DNA from: Saccharina japonica
Taxonomy: Eukaryota; Sar; Phaeophyceae; Laminariales; Laminariaceae
Assembly (NCBI GenBank): GCA_008828725.1
Contig: MEHQ01003220.1
Coordinates: forward strand, 1 to 64,000
DNA length: 64,000 bases
Reading direction: 5' to 3'
The notes beneath the pieces are model-generated. The model searched no databases. It had not been told where the DNA came from and saw nothing but the letters and a program-made list of their open reading frames with translations. Position numbers and translations under genes: made by a program. Positions 35,868 to 48,000 of the stretch are shown here, one piece after another. Every line of letters starts with the position of its first letter. The stretch's first letter is position 1.

Positions 35868-37165
35868 TTCCACCGCACGGCACTGCTGCTATCGACCAAT
35901 AAGATGCCTGTTTCTACGTAAATCTGAACGATAATATAACCATAATAAGCTACCTTATCCCTGGGAACCGGCTCGCGATTGTCGGCGGCTCAGGGCAACG
36001 ACCACGGCGCGACGCGGAGCGGCGTGACGCAACGCGAGAACTAGTGTTCCACTAGTTGTTACACCCAGCCTCCCTGCCCATGGGGCAGGGCAGGGCTGGA
36101 GCGCTTTAGATCGCGTCACCCTATTAACGATAGGCGTGGTCAAGTCGAATGCCATTGCGCGTTTTGGGTATATGGCGTAGGCAATATGAGCAGTGTCGTG
36201 TGAAGGGTTGTGTCGCTGGATGTGCTAGCGCTGGGTCTGCTAGGTTTGTTCCGGGTAGAGTACTGGCTTGGTTATGGGCCTTAGGGGCGGTTCGAATATT
36301 TGAATGTTTGAAGTCAGTGTGCCTTGCTGCATTATGTCCCAGAAAAACAACTTATTTACCCAAACGTTATGATATATACCAAGTGCGGGACTCCACTGGA
36401 GAGAGAAGAACTCTGCTGGGGGACTCTTGTAGTGGATAATGGGCGGGAGTCAGCGCGAACTGGCTAGGGTACCACTCTGCCGCCTCTTGTTTTCGGCTGC
36501 TGCTGTTGTTGTTGCTGCTTTCTGCTGCTGTCTGCTGCTGCTTTCTGCTGCTTCTGCTGTGTGTTGGTACCGACTGCTGTGCGACGTTTAGGCGTATTCA
36601 TGTAGAAAGCAATTGTGCGTTTCGTGTATAAAGGCGTAGGTATTGTCAGCAGTGTCGTGTGAAGGATTGTGCTGCTGTATGTGGTAACGCTGGGCCTGCT
36701 GGGTTCGTTCTGGACAGAGCACTGGCTTGTTTGTGGGCCGTGGGGGTGGTTTGAATATATTGATGTTTGAAGTCAGCGTGCCTTGCTGCTTATGTCCTAG
36801 AAAACAAACATATTTTCTTGAACGTTCTGATATGAACAATGTGGGGGGCTCTACTGGAGGGAGGAGAACTCTGCTGGCGTACTCTTGCACTCTATCAGGG
36901 GCGGGATTCAGCGCGGGCCGGCTAGGGCACCACTTTGTCGCCTCTTGGTTTCTGCTGCTGCTCCTAGTTTTTCTGCTGCTGTCTACCGCTGCTGTTTTCT
37001 GCTTTCAGCTGCTGCTGCTGTTGCTTCCTGCTGCGATTGCTGCTGCTGTTGATTGCTGTGCTGGCTGCAAAACATTCGCTCAGTTGTGGTATTCGTGATT
37101 CCGCCGCTCGGCACTGTTCCTATGGACCAATAGGATGCCTGTTTCTTAACTAAACTGAAATAAAG
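35868..37165. repeat. Tandem duplication of a ~0.46 kb unit between CCAAT-bearing boundary repeats
   Basis: Sequence at 36150-36580 recurs at 36605-37040: GCAGTGTCGTGTGAAGG, TTTGAAGTCAG, GTGCCTTGCTGC and GAACTCTGCTGG occur in both, each copy ending in CTGCTG microsatellite. On the outside, GACCAATAAGATGCCTGTTTCT (35895) and GACCAATAGGATGCCTGTTTCT (37120) form a matching pair. Frames of 96-123 codons run through both copies, but the two copies do not favour the same frame, so no gene is called. Confidence 0.75.
35970..36120 (+). repeat. Dispersed repeat with CCCATGGGGC palindrome, copy 1
   Basis: Shares GCTCAGgGCaACG, GGCGCGACGCG, CACCCAGCCTCCCTGCCC, ATGGGGCAGGG and GGAGCGCTTTAGATCGCG with the copies at 40627-40755 and 40883-41019. 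This suggests a short dispersed element, perhaps SINE-like, but no promoter boxes or poly(A) tail could be defined. Confidence 0.6.
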
Positions 37166-37405
37166 CCGGACTTGATATCTGTATAACTCACTGTAGAGCA
37201 GAGCAATCGTTGCCCTGCTGTCCCCTAGGTGTTACCATTTATGAAAAGGTTGGACGCAAGTCGTTCTTGGTGCCCGCGTCTCAGTACCGCAGGCCTCCGT
37301 CCTTGCAGGCCTTTCCCAGCGAGCAGAAAGTCGTAGATTCGTTGTTGTAGTGTGTTGAGCGAGGTACGGCGTCTTCTCCAACTTGTGACATCTAGCCGAG
37401 CTCAC

Positions 37406-37629
37406 CCAAAACCAACGCTGGGAGCATCTGACCGCGGCACGCCGAAGAACCCGGTAAGTCTACGAAAAGTCGCCTTTACACCCAGATCTTCGGCGAGATC
37501 TAACAAAAAAGCTACCAGGCCGGCGTCGCCATTGTAAAGGCCTGCGCGGGAGGCTACGTGCTCGCATCTCGGAAAAACTTGGAACGCCTGGAGAACCCAC
37601 GCCACCCAGGCTTCGTCGAAGACTGTCAT
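37406..37629 (-). CDS. Candidate first or internal exon, unknown protein
   Basis: On the minus strand a frame opens at ATG (37627-37629), reads MTVFDEAWVAWVLQAF ... GLYNGDAGLVAFLLDLAEDL ... FRRLTGFFGVPRSDAP and reaches a good donor (GG|GTGAGC) at 37405. Just upstream lies a strong pyrimidine tract ending CTCCTGGCAG (about 37654), so it may be an internal exon whose acceptor is nearer the ATG. The segment is well composed, probably helical, and unfamiliar to me. The next exon was not found. Confidence 0.4.
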
Positions 37630-37639
37630 CTCTCAACAT

Positions 37640-38550
37640 TGAGCAATCCTGCCAGGAGAAGAGACGAGAGAGCTACGAGTACTGCGGTACGTACGTATAC
37701 CTATGCACGGTAACTTACACCAACACAACATGTGATGTGCCGAGCAGCAGCTTAGATGGAGCTACGCATGTATGTGCTGTTAACGTTGCTGCGGAGCTAC
37801 GTAATACGGTAAGCTATGTACAGCAGCAGCTGTGGTCGCACCTTCTACTGCTACGCTGTGCATCGCATTACATACTGTTGAGGGTTTCGACATAAAAAAG
37901 GGCGTTTGCGAACGGGGGTATAAGCACGATACTTTGTCGTTTTCTGTTTTCAATGTTCTCTCGCGCGGAGAAGAAGTGTAGATGCAACAGCAGCAGCGGC
38001 ACAGCATACGTGCGTCGGATATGTATCGAAGATACACGTATGTATCAGTACTACAACAGCAGTACCTATGATGCATACCACTAGCTGAGTGCCGTCCAAA
38101 GTATGCAGGTGGTATGTGCAGCAACACCCATTTGGGTCAAGTTGTTCCAAGAGAAGTCTGAAGCGACCTAGCACGATCCTTTGCAATTGGCGGGCATCGA
38201 CCTCAACAACGCCGTTAACCACTCCCGCTGGACGACTTGTGGCTTGACAATGTGATCCCACTTCTGTTACAAGCGATGCGCTGTACGAAATTCGCGAAGA
38301 GTTTTGCTGGTCGTACCGACTCTTGCGCGAGCGTTTGTTGCTCTCTTGGGTGCGGATGCGGCGCGTTACTCAAGGCGCATAGCTCCGTTGAAGGGGAAAG
38401 TTGGCCTAGACTGCTTGTACGTGTGTGGGCGATCGATTCTCGCTGGGCGCGGCATACGCGCGGTACGCGCATCAGGTTTAACGGGGAAATTCGCCGTGGT
38501 CTGAAGCCTCTTTGGACCTGGGGTCAGACAGGTTTGTAGTTTCGATATAG
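37640..38550. other. Unresolved region with open frames on both strands
   Basis: GC-rich sequence at 38150-38540 keeps frames of about 100 codons open on both strands (38237-38539 plus; 38215-38519 minus, following an acce­ptor CTGACCCCAG). Minus-strand sequence at 38165-38255 also reads well in a different frame (REWLTALLRSMPANCKG). The evidence conflicts, so no gene is called, though at least one exon is likely. Confidence 0.3.
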
Positions 38551-39228
38551 AGGACCCTAGGTAGTAGGGCGTAGGGCGTAGGGCGTAGGGTGTAGGGCGG
38601 CGTAGGCCGTAGTCTGTTTTTTCACTCGGAAATTAGTGTGGAGGAACACCTGCTGTGAGCGTTGCTGGGAGCGCCCTAGGCCGTCTCGGCCCCGTATTGC
38701 GACGAGGGCAGGTAGGTGTGTTGCGGTGCGCAAAAGGAGCATAACCGACCCGCGGGTGGCGTGGCGGCCCGCGCTCTCCCGGGCACGACGGTCGGCCCAA
38801 CCTCCCTGCAGCCTTCGTTATTTCGTTTGTGAGGTGTCTGTGTGTCGCTGTATATAAGGGCGGTTTCGGCTCAAAAACGAAGACATGGTAGATTATTATA
38901 TTCTCGGACAACGATTTTCTTGAGAGATGAGTATCGGTGCCCTGTGACAACACCGATCAAGCGTTAGAACGGCCGCCGACGGGCACGGCGAGGAAAACGC
39001 GAGACGAGCGCCGGGGGAGACAAGACCGGAGAGGAGGGCTAGCCTCGTACGGGCAGTGTCGGCGCCCGGCTGGTAAAGAGAAGGGCTTCGCACGTACGAG
39101 GCAGCCAGAAGCAGGGAATCCTCTCCTTTTTGCAGGAGTTCAATTATTTCCGGAAACAATATTGCCCGGGGCCCGGCGACAGTTTTTATTTATTTTTCTT
39201 GTTTTGGAAAATTGTCATTGATTGTACC

Positions 39229-39440
<212 letters not shown>

Positions 39441-39773
39441 CTACTGCTGTACGTACTGCTGTGCTGCTGTGTATTGGTTATGATTAGTAATGATGTAGGG
39501 CGTATATACATAGTAGAGCGTAGGGTGTTGTACATGGTAGGGTGTTATCGGCCGTGGTATGTATTTTGAGTTTGAATTGGTGTGGAGGAATGTCTGTCTG
39601 CTGTGGGCGGTGCCGAGGGACGGTGTGCTGGGGTGCGCAAGGGGCGAAACCGGCCGTGACTAATACTACTACTAGACTATCACTACTGCTGTACGTACTG
39701 CCGTGCTGCTGTGTGATGATTTGGAATTCTGTGGGGCGTATATAGGGCGTTGGTGTTGTACGGCGTACTTGCT

Positions 39774-39789
39774 ACTATTGCTACTACGC

Positions 39790-39838
<49 letters not shown>

Positions 39839-39870
39839 CACTCCTACGGCTATACTACTACTACTGCTGT
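39774..39870. repeat. (CTA)n microsatellite, second tract
   Basis: Shorter CTA run between modules 2 and 3 of the triplicated repeat, followed by the same GCTGTACGTA...GCTGTGCTGCTGTGT junction as the first tract. Confidence 0.95.
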
Positions 39871-40289
39871 ACGTAATGCTGTGCTGCTGTGTAATGATTT
39901 GGAATTATGTAGGGCGTTTATAGGGCGTAGGGTGTTGTAGGCCGTAGTGTGCACTTTCAGTTGAGATTAGTGTGGCAGAACGTCCGCTGTGGGTGGTGCC
40001 GGGAGCACCCTGGGCCGTTTCAGCCCCGGATGTTCACGAGGGAGCGTGTGCTGGGGTGCACAAGGGGCGAAACCGGTCCTTGGGTGGCGCGGCGGCCCGC
40101 GCTCGGCCGGGCACGACGGCGCCCCAACCTCCCTGCGACTGCTGTACTTTCGTTTGGGTGGGGGAGGGGGTGGCCGTTGATTGTACCAGACGACGTGTTA
40201 CTGTTGCATACACAACCATGTACCACATCCAAACGCTGTGTATACCATACAGCACTGTGTACCGTACTGCTGTACACAATACCCACGCC

Positions 40290-40450
40290 GTACCATCGAC
40301 CGCGCGCCCGCCGCTCGGTCGTCTGAACGCCCGCCGACGCTCAGTCGACCGCGCGCCCGCCGCCGCTCGGTCGACCGTGGCGGCCTTGCGCCGCCTTCGT
40401 CGATTGCCCGCCGCCGCCGCTTGCTCGGTCGCTCGCCCGCCGTCGCCCTT
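40290..40450. repeat. GC-rich CGCCCGCCG minisatellite
   Basis: Words CGACCGCGCGCCCGCCGC, CTCGGTCG and GCCCGCCG recur irregularly at about 20-45 base spacing. All frames of both strands are largely open because stops are rare in this composition; no gene is inferred. Confidence 0.75.
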
Positions 40451-40626
40451 GTAATAATTAATAGCCAATATGTGGTAAAAATGTACAGCAGTAGAGCCCT
40501 CTGAAGTTGACAATCGTTTGCGTAGTCAGTAGCGTTGGATCGCAATTTAAAATTGCCAACCACAGCAGCAAGGATGGCAATATCCCACCGCACTGCTACC
40601 CTGCGCGTTGGATATTGCGTGAGATG

Positions 40627-40755
40627 TAGTCGGCAATGCTCAGCGCGCAACGGGCAGGACTCGGCGCGACGCGAGCCGCAGTATCCCGATTATTGTGTCT
40701 TACAGTATTTCTTTGATGATTCGAGGCGGGACTGAAACGCTCTTGATCGCGAGAC
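40627..40755 (+). repeat. Dispersed repeat, copy 2 (partial)
   Basis: Shares GTCGGCAATGCTCAGCGCGC, CGGCGCGACGCGAGCC and GAAACGCTCTTGATCGCGAGAC with copies 1 and 3 but lacks most of the CCCAGCCTCC block. Confidence 0.5.
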
Positions 40756-40882
40756 TTGCACGACGATGACGACAGTACTCATAGTGTGGTTTGGTGCACC
40801 ATTCTGAACATAAATATAAGGACCATTGGTGAATAAATGTAGAGTCTAAATGGCCCTTACATTGCCGTCCGTTGTCACTGTT

Positions 40883-41019
40883 GTTGGGCTTGTCGCCATG
40901 CTCAGCACGCCACGGCCAGGATTATTTGGGGCATGAAACCCGGCGTTCCACTGATGGTGGCACCCAGCCTCCCCACCCATGGGGCAAGGATGGGTTGAAG
41001 CGCTCTGGATCGCGAGACC
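40883..41019 (+). repeat. Dispersed repeat with CCCATGGGGC palindrome, copy 3
   Basis: Carries GTCGCCATGCTCAGCACGC, GCACCCAGCCTCCCC, ACCCATGGGGCAAGG and GAAGCGCTCTGGATCGCGAG in the same order as copy 1 at 35970-36120. Confidence 0.65.
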
Positions 41020-44000
41020 GTGATTCCAGACAGACAGACAGACTAACAGCATTTAATAATATAGATATCCAAACATTATTTACAGTTCCGGCCAAACTGA
41101 TATTATATGGCTATGTATATGTGCACGCCGCACTCTGTTACGCATCTGGTCCATGTCTACAAGCCAAACTACGATACACCAACAATAGCAGCGGCAGTAG
41201 CACCAATATCGGAGTGTTGCTGCTTGCTGCTGTTTATCAGTTTGCACTGGACAGCGACTCGGGCATGCTCGTAAGCCAGGCGCTCTGGGCTCGCGTCCCC
41301 TCTTGCTTCGTTCCAACGTTGAAGCGATTTTTTGTCTCTACTCTGACATGATATTGGGTAATGTTCATGGCCATCAGGTTTCTGATATTGATTTTGGTCA
41401 ACTTGGGTGAACAGCGGTTTTGTCTAATCAAATCAAGCAAAACTCGACAGCGTGTATCATGTCGAGATCATATACGAGTATTGTACAGGTGTTTTTAATA
41501 TTTGGTAGACGCACGTATCATGGGTCCGTGGGTATATGTATATGATAGCTGGAAGTAGGTAGTCTACGTATATACGATATTCGACAAATATAACTAAACA
41601 GCTATTGCTGCTTTATGTATAGAGTGCGTAAACAAGAAGAATAGTGACTGTGCTGCAGCTGTACACTGGTTTTATCGCTGTTGCTGCTGCTGGACACTGG
41701 TGTATGTACTGCTGCTGCCCATATTGTTATGGTATGCAAAAAATGAGATTTTTCATACAGCAACCAACTTCAGCAGCAGTAACAGTGGAGCTGCTTACTG
41801 TGTTGGTAATGCTCGACGTATACTGCATACAGCAGATATAGTAAAGGAGTGTCAGGCTGCTGCTTGCTGTCGGTATAAGAAGTGCCGCCTGCTGCACTGC
41901 TTGCTTATACTACTGCTGTGTAATAAAACTGTTTGTTACGCTTTTAACTCCAACTTTACCATAACTCACTGTGCTTGCTTTAGATACATGTATACGCACT
42001 CTTTGCTTGCTGTGTATTTTAAGGTAAATCCTATTGCGAACATATACAAACCACGAACCGTGACAAACAACAACTCGCACTTATTTCACGAATCCTGGCA
42101 TTGGTAATAAATAATTTCAGCAGTACCCGTACATACAATGTTTGCTACACTTCTTACTGCTACTGTACACAGGGCTTGCTGTACGTATACGTATACGCTG
42201 TATACTGTGGCACCTAAGTACTGTCATTCCCCACGAACAAAAAAATCAAAATCGTGAAAGTATATGACACTTTCGCGAATCTTGACATTGATTTGTTTTT
42301 TACGAACTTACGCAACATCGACGCCACGATTCGCGACCAAATTCCTAAAGATGCCGATATCAACAAGGGAAACAACAAGGAGGTTTGACCCATCACGTTG
42401 CATCCTTTGTACTGTACGTATACCCAGTTTGTCTGGTGGAATATACCGCCAATGTTTTTTAATCATGTTGCGTTTTTGAGGAAGAATCTTTAATTTACGA
42501 TCACCGCTATTATTGGCGAGTGGCCGCTTTTAATAACAAGTGGTCATTCATTATCTGTCGCATGCCAGCTTGCGTCACCTCAAGGGGACCACCCCACTCT
42601 CCGAAGGGGAGCCTTGTATGTATAGTTATGTTTGTGATTTTTTCGTATTTTTCGCAACTTTTCTCTTCGCACGGGCACGTTACCGCAAAACCTTAACTAC
42701 GCCGACACATGAAGTCCGGCCGGACACGCTGGTCGAGGTTTAGCCGCGATCCGAGCATCGCAGCACGCGTGGCGGGCGCTCAAAGTTAAATTTCCTGCGG
42801 GGGTGGATGAGACGATTTCCGGCGTTTTCTGCATGAGGCCTAAGTTTTTACGTACGTGCCAGGAAATAATAATGTTCTGTTTTTTTATTTTTCTTTGGTT
42901 TTCGCTCTCTCACATGCACACAGGCCAGAACAACGTACTATATAGACATCAGACAACCTGCACAGAGCACGGCGTGTTACAGCGTTTCCGCCTACACCAG
43001 TAGGGAACAACGTGCGTGAGTGGCCCATCCCTCCGGGCTGTACTGCTGCTCTGGGTAGTCGTTTTATCGAAGGCTGCTGTCCGTAGTCCACCACCTATCT
43101 TCCATCATTTGCTGCTGTGCTGTGTGTTTGTGACATATCCAGGGTCCCGTTGGACCGAAATGTAAGGACAATTCGTATTACGTATGAGTACGGCAACTGT
43201 TCTTATGTTCTGATGTTGCGGGTGTTAGCCCCAAGTACACCACCAAAATTTAAGACATCAGATAACATGCAGAGAACACAAACCACAACTTACAACCCAA
43301 ACCCAGCGGCACAAGCAGCAGAAGGCAACATCACGCGTATGTGGCAGGTCCGCGGTTTACTGTGGCTACAGCAGTAATTGATTCATCGGATTCATTTATC
43401 GGAAGCTATGATCCGTCATCGGTCATATCTACCTCTCTTCTTCTGCTGTGCTGCTGCTGTGCATGTGTGTGCGGTGTGTCACGCTCCATGCACACACACG
43501 CCAGTAAACATACAAATTTGGCTCTTTGGTAATATGGTCAAATGGTTGCAATGCCTGTTTTGTTTGTTTGAAGTCGTGAGTTCGAGACTCCCGTTCAAAT
43601 ATACTTTCGGTTTATTTACTTTAGTTTGTTCTAGCTTGTACTATGTACGTGCGTAACCCAGACACCACAGACAGCACACACTAGCAGTGCGGGGTGCATG
43701 CTACGGCCCGCTGGTTACAACGCGCCAGCAGAGCAAGTAACAGCATTACGCGCGTGCTAAAGTTTCGTTCGCCCTGTATTGCTGTGGCGTCGTACTATAC
43801 TGTACTGTTTGTGATTTGTTTTAATCGGACCCTGCGATCTGTTGTTGTTGTTCTCACATTAACTGATCACGAAAAGGGTACGCGTAGTCCGTGGTCACAG
43901 GACAGGCTCCAACAAACTCTGGAGAAGTGGAAGAATACCTCAGGGAAAAAGAATACACTGCCTACCAAGTACAACGTAGTAGTGCTGTTGAGCTGGGGGT

Positions 44001-44150
44001 CTCTGCTGTTGCGTAGTACATGCATGCTGCCACAGGTCCAACAGCACACTCCTTGCTGGTGCTGCTGCTGCTAATATCCGCAATCGATATAGGGTAAGGC
44101 GCTGCATACACTTACACACTACTGGATATCTTTAGAATCCCGTCATCTCG
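41020..44150. other. Mostly non-coding; weak exon candidate at 42229-42387 (+)
   Basis: CTGCTG/CAGCAG and GTAC microsatellite texture is dense. The plus strand from 42229 to 42387 reads as a lysine/aspartate-rich frame (KKIKIVKVYDTFANLDIDLF ... PKDADINKG) ending in TGA, with no clear acceptor. Other frames (43694-44074 plus) show no motif. A tRNA-like sequence at 43530 is listed separately. Confidence 0.3.
43530..43606 (+). other. tRNA-like sequence with A- and B-box-like words
   Basis: TGGTCAAATGGT (43535) resembles a polymerase III A box and GAGTTCGAGACTC (43578) a B box, spaced as in a tRNA. I could not fold a convincing acceptor stem, so a tRNA pseudogene, SINE head or chance match are all possible. 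Confidence 0.25.
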
Positions 44151-44204
44151 GGCGTCGTTTGAACAGTGGGTTAGGGGATACCAATGCACGGTGCACCGTT
44201 TCAC

Positions 44205-44480
44205 CCCTCATACCAAGGTCAAGTCATTTTCGGCCCGCAGACAACGAGCACCTAAACTTCTATCCCCCACGAAAACCAGTCATGTTCGGCCCTGACACAA
44301 AAAAACAAGTCAACTTCGACCCTCCGCACCAAAACCAGGCCAATTTGGAACCCAACACAAAAACCAAGTCATTTTTGATCCCCTACATAAAACCAAGAAA
44401 TTTTCAACCCCAACACTGAAATCGAGTCAATTTCGGTTACATTCTGGAACCAAGTCAATGTTGGTGCCCCTACACACAAC
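44205..44480. repeat. 29-base minisatellite
   Basis: About nine degenerate copies of an ACCAAGTCAATTTCGRCCC-containing unit recur at about 29-base spacing (AAGTCATTTTCGG near 44220, CAGTCATGTTCGG near 44277, AAGTCAACTTCGA near 44310, and so on). The period is not a multiple of three, so the 87-codon frame through it is not a repeat protein. Confidence 0.8.
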
Positions 44481-45097
44481 AAAGACATACATAAACACAC
44501 TGACAAAAATGATATCATGTTTGGCGGAACTGTTAAAAAATCTATTAGAAATTGCCAGTCAATAGTACGGGTTCCACAATATTGGGAATTTTTTTTTCCC
44601 AAAAGGGCGCAGGTCATCTGATGCAGTTCCAAAAATAGCATGCATGTACCCTACATGTACGGTAGTACGCATACATTTTATAACGTCGTACTATGATATC
44701 ATATGCATGCGTAGGACACAATATCGCATTATGTATGGTTTACCATTTGTTCTTGCGCCACTCCCCTCGGCACGTCCCGGAGGGGAACCTTGTAATAAAT
44801 AACATTGTAAGAAAAGGTAAGAACAATACATTAGATTATGCAACAATAGTTTGTGTTAGAATAAAATTAAGTTTGTAAACGGCGGGGGGGGGACAATATC
44901 GCCGTAGTGCACCTCCTTACCGTGTTCTAACAGACACGAGATTCACGACGCTTCGACACGGTGTCAATGAACCAAAGTCAGGCCTATGAGACGCGTCGCT
45001 GCCGTCGGGGCAGCACAAAGAGTGTTGGGCTCAACTGTCTTACAGTATACCACTCCTATAGCGTGTAACCGCTGGCGTATAACGGCTCACTCCTCAC

Positions 45098-48000
45098 CGT
45101 CCGTCCGTGGGTAGGGTAGCCCACAGCTGCTTTAGCGTGATATCGTACGCTCGAACCATCGGGACACCGAGCCGGCTCATGACTGGTTCTGCCCGCCTGT
45201 TTAGGTCTAGAACGCCTGCCTCGTCGAAGGCTCCTGTGTTCAGGACGGAATACATGATTAGTTCAAGCGCGTTGGGGCCTAGATACGTCAGTGGTGGTGC
45301 CTAATTTGATCTCAGTTGGGGTGTTGTATTCGTATAAAAGGGGGATAATTTAAGACCTGAGTCCTTGTAGTGTCAATTAACTTAATTGGATGATTTTAGG
45401 AGACGATGTTCAAGACATAAACTACGTGTTGACTACAAGGGACATAACGGTACGGTACGTTGTTGTGCTTATACAGATAATAATAATGCTAGGGGCGGAT
45501 GTAACTATTTAATTACTGACTCGAACTATTACGGGGGGGGAAAGTGAATAAGACCAAATATTGTTATTAATAGTAAAAATAGGTAAATACAGAGTTTTTT
45601 GTGTGTACCGTAGGTCCTACTCACTCTAGGTCCCCCGTAATATTATGAGTGTGGATTAATCCACTTTAACACAAGGGGGACCCGACATACATTCAGCGTG
45701 TACTGCACGTTTCAAATTGGGCAGCGGCCAAAAACAGGTACGCCTGGTCCGTTCGGGGCCAAAAACAGGTACACACTAAAATCAAGTTATAAACGCACCC
45801 CACGAACCTGCCGTTCCTTGCAACGCAAAGTAGAGTGTTTTCATGTTCTTCGTGCTCGCCCGGTGGCTACGTATACGAGTAGCTGCTATTAATAGTACGA
45901 GGAACGAACGCCTGCGGCTGTATTCTCCCTTCTCAGCTTGCGACACCCCTGGTATTCCAAGTCAAAAAGAATCCCGAAGGGGAGCCCTTCTACGAGTTTT
46001 TCGTATTAGTTCGGCGGAGGTGTGCAGGCAGATATTATGTGTGTCGCTCGAGTTGCGTGTGGTGTGAGGTGCGAAGGGACGAGGGGGTCTCCGCGTACGT
46101 CGGCATTTGTATAGGGGGCATAGGGTGGAACTATGAAGAGCCTCTGATTGGCTTAATAACGACTAAAGATAGGGAAAGTCAAGCAGAGTAGACAAAATCA
46201 GGTGTATCTGTATTTTAAAGAGGCAACAACGGGTACAACGAGTTTTGGACCAATGGCAGGGCACGTGAAGTGTGTGTTTTACTTGCTTTCAAGTATGTAC
46301 CTGTTTTCGGCAGCAAACGGACCAGGTATACCTGTTTTTGGCCGTTGCTGTTTTAAATGTATTAGGCTGATCGCATGAGGTGCGCCATACACCTCGCACC
46401 ATAACCGGGTGACGGTCATCGATGAGGAGTGCCCCCGGTTTTGAAACCGACTGGGCCTATACACGTGTCCTTCACATATGCTGGGGCGCCATTTGATGCC
46501 AGGCACACGGAATGAATCTACATATTAGAGCATTGTCGAGCCTAGAGATTACTCGCAAAATGTACGTACGAAAGGAGCATGCATGTTAACGTTCGCATCA
46601 AGCTCGGAATTACCTGAAAGGACTTGCCACGAAGGGACGGCGACCTCCACGTGTTTTATTCATAACAGCGGAACTTGCAAACTAGATAGCGGATCATTTC
46701 CAACTCAGTTGGTATCCTCGCTTTTCTGCCTTGTAGGAGGAGGGGTGTCACCACTATGCCCGACAATTGCGGTAAAGTATTGGACATAAAACGCGCGCTG
46801 CGATAGTTGTGGCTCGTTGAGGGGAGCATATTTCTGACTGACTATCTCTGACTACTACTGTACTTCTATCAAATACTACTGTATGTATAGTATGAAACAA
46901 AACATAGTGCGACACACAAATACAAATTCATCGATTTCGGGCTAAGGGGCCCTTTCGTTCTGGTAGGATTTCAGCCCAAATGTGCCACCTCTATCGTAAC
47001 ACGCGTCATGCTGCTGAACCGAGGAACTACTCGATGTCGTTGATATACCATTTGTGGGTTTCCATAAAATAGTGGCTATGCATACCTACGAGGCTGCAGG
47101 GGTTGTGCTTCGGGTTCGGCTTTGATTTTTTTTCTCAAGATATGCTTTTGCGTAGGATGCAGAGCTCGAGCGAGGACCTTCAGGAAACGAAGGTGCATCC
47201 CCCATCGTAGCTTCCTCTCGATATTACCACGCAAGGTTCCCCCCAAGTTTGTACGACAGAGTTGGAGTAAATAGCTGCCCTTCCTCATTCAGCACGGAAG
47301 CAATGCTGTGTCCAGGCCCCGATACGCCACAGTGACACACGGAGGACATGTCTGGTGCCCATTTCTGCCCTCTACATCGCGTCCCCTCGCTTAGAACGTC
47401 CAACCCGATTTCAAGCAGCAGTTCGTTTTTTGCATACATTCAAACAGGATGTATGCGCGTGCTCACCGTGCGTGCATATATCTCCGGGTTCGTAACCGCT
47501 TTCCCAGTCAGTATGGACTGGTTCGATGTCAGCCACCTGAAAGGCGGAGTCGACGACGGGAACAAACACACGCGTGGATTGAGGCTACAATAGAGGGGGT
47601 ACTTTTACACGGCTGCCCATTCTTTCTGATGGCGGGCCTTGTCAACAAAGGCAATGGAATGCCCTGTAAAATTCGTAACTCCACACCGTCCCGTAACGAA
47701 AATAATTGAACAGTCAGTATCATCCAAACAACCGACGAGACCTTAACGATTGAATTTGTTCCACCTCCCTGTACCGTGACAGGTGCAATGCTGTGCTTCA
47801 GTGCTGACAACAACTATTTGTGACACGCCTACGAGTATGTTGGTAGTTTTTTCGGGTTGCGTGCAAATCAGCGTTTTCGAAAAGCGGGGCTTCATTGAAG
47901 TGTTTATGACGCGTACCGCAGTAGGAGTAGCACTAACTTGAAGAACTCCTAAACCTCACCCCAAAACGGACTTCGACAAAACTAAAACAAGTGACCTGAT

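Noticed and set aside
38565-38605. GTAGGGC words as interstitial telomere sequence
   Set aside because: They are only a few degenerate units of the triplicated module, not TTTAGGG or TTAGGG runs; the GGTTAGGGTTGGGG words near 57375 and 31418 are likewise too short.
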